From assembly GCA_019237355.1 (NCBI GenBank), contig JAFAHH010000937.1:1-5514 (forward strand): DNA of 5,514 bases, given 5' to 3'. This DNA comes from Acetobacteraceae bacterium. Its GTDB lineage: Bacteria > Pseudomonadota > Alphaproteobacteria > Acetobacterales > Acetobacteraceae. The notes under the pieces were generated by a model, which saw nothing but the letters and a program-made list of their open reading frames with translations, did not search any database and was not told the origin of the DNA. The translations under genes and the position numbers were made by a program. Positions 5,311 to 5,514 of this stretch are shown piece by piece (position 1 is the first letter of the stretch; the number at the start of each line of letters is the position of its first letter).

Positions 5311-5514
5311 ATGCCTCGCACCACCAAGGACTCCAGGCTCGATACTGCTACTGCTCGCGCCCGGCTGCCGACGCGCAAGAAGCCATACTACCGGTTGATC
5401 GATGCGGGGCTGCATATCGGTTACTACCGGGGCGCTACAGGCGGGGCATGGATTGCCCGCCGCTACATCGGCGCCGGTGCTTACGAGACGCATCGTCTTG
5501 CCCTGACTGACGAT
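5311..5514 (+). CDS. Tyrosine recombinase (phage-type integrase), N-terminal part
   Basis: The gene starts at ATG 5311, behind AGGTG at a five-base spacing, and runs off the window after 68 codons without a stop. The product begins MPRTTKDSRLDTATARARLP, continues TRKKPYYRLIDAGLHIGYYR and then GATGGAWIARRYIGAGAYET. This is the characteristic start of a group of alphaproteobacterial site-specific tyrosine integrases: a basic N-terminus, then 'YWR.I..GL.iGYrRg..gG.WvAR', an arm-type DNA-binding region. The catalytic domain with its R...HxxR...Y residues lies outside the window, so activity cannot be judged. Its place beside a truncated tRNA-Glu supports a role in inserting and excising an integrative element or prophage that extends to the right. 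Codon use is GC-rich and the visible frame is unbroken. Confidence 0.85.
   Translation, partial: MPRTTKDSRLDTATARARLPTRKKPYYRLIDAGLHIGYYRGATGGAWIARRYIGAGAYETHRLALTDD

Noticed and set aside
1..5514. CRISPR array, rRNA, toxin-antitoxin pair or restriction system
   Set aside because: No regularly spaced repeats, no rRNA-like blocks, and no recognisable partner genes for such systems were seen.

Overview
The window looks like an accessory or decayed stretch of a high-GC alphaproteobacterial chromosome. I favour the order Hyphomicrobiales and, more tentatively, a Methylobacterium-like genome. This rests on GC-rich codon use in the clear genes, short palindromic intergenic repeats with AGAGC ends that I associate with that group, a short intergenic protein of a type I recall from there, and the integrase type. 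It is pattern memory, not a database match.

Layout, left to right. Positions 1-457 hold no recognisable gene. A DUF4239 (bestrophin-like) membrane protein gene lies on the minus strand at 458-1274 and is broken by a one-base frameshift in a G run (684-686). Next, still on the minus strand, is a chimera: the C-terminal part of an uncharacterised protein (1325-1771) joined in frame to an internal piece of a DDE transposase (1772 to about 1987). Upstream of it is an intact major-facilitator transporter gene (2023-3294, minus). A weakly coding region follows (3295-3796), including a leader with small hairpins.

At 3797-4344 a pair of compound palindromic repeats, arranged as inverted copies of each other, brackets a small helical protein gene (4005-4220, minus). 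Positions 4345-5017 show only short reading-frame remnants. The right end is the boundary of an integrative element: a small plus-strand ORF with a good ribosome binding site, the 3' half of a tRNA-Glu(CTC) gene on the minus strand (5140 to about 5188), and 123 bases further the start of a tyrosine-recombinase integrase gene (5311 onward, plus) that runs off the window.

The only genes that look fully intact are the transporter and the small helical protein; the integrase is intact as far as it is visible. The rest shows repeated insertion, deletion and decay. There is no evident pathway linking the genes. I see no convincing new defence or regulatory system. The most informative structures are the tRNA/integrase junction and the paired repeats around the small gene.
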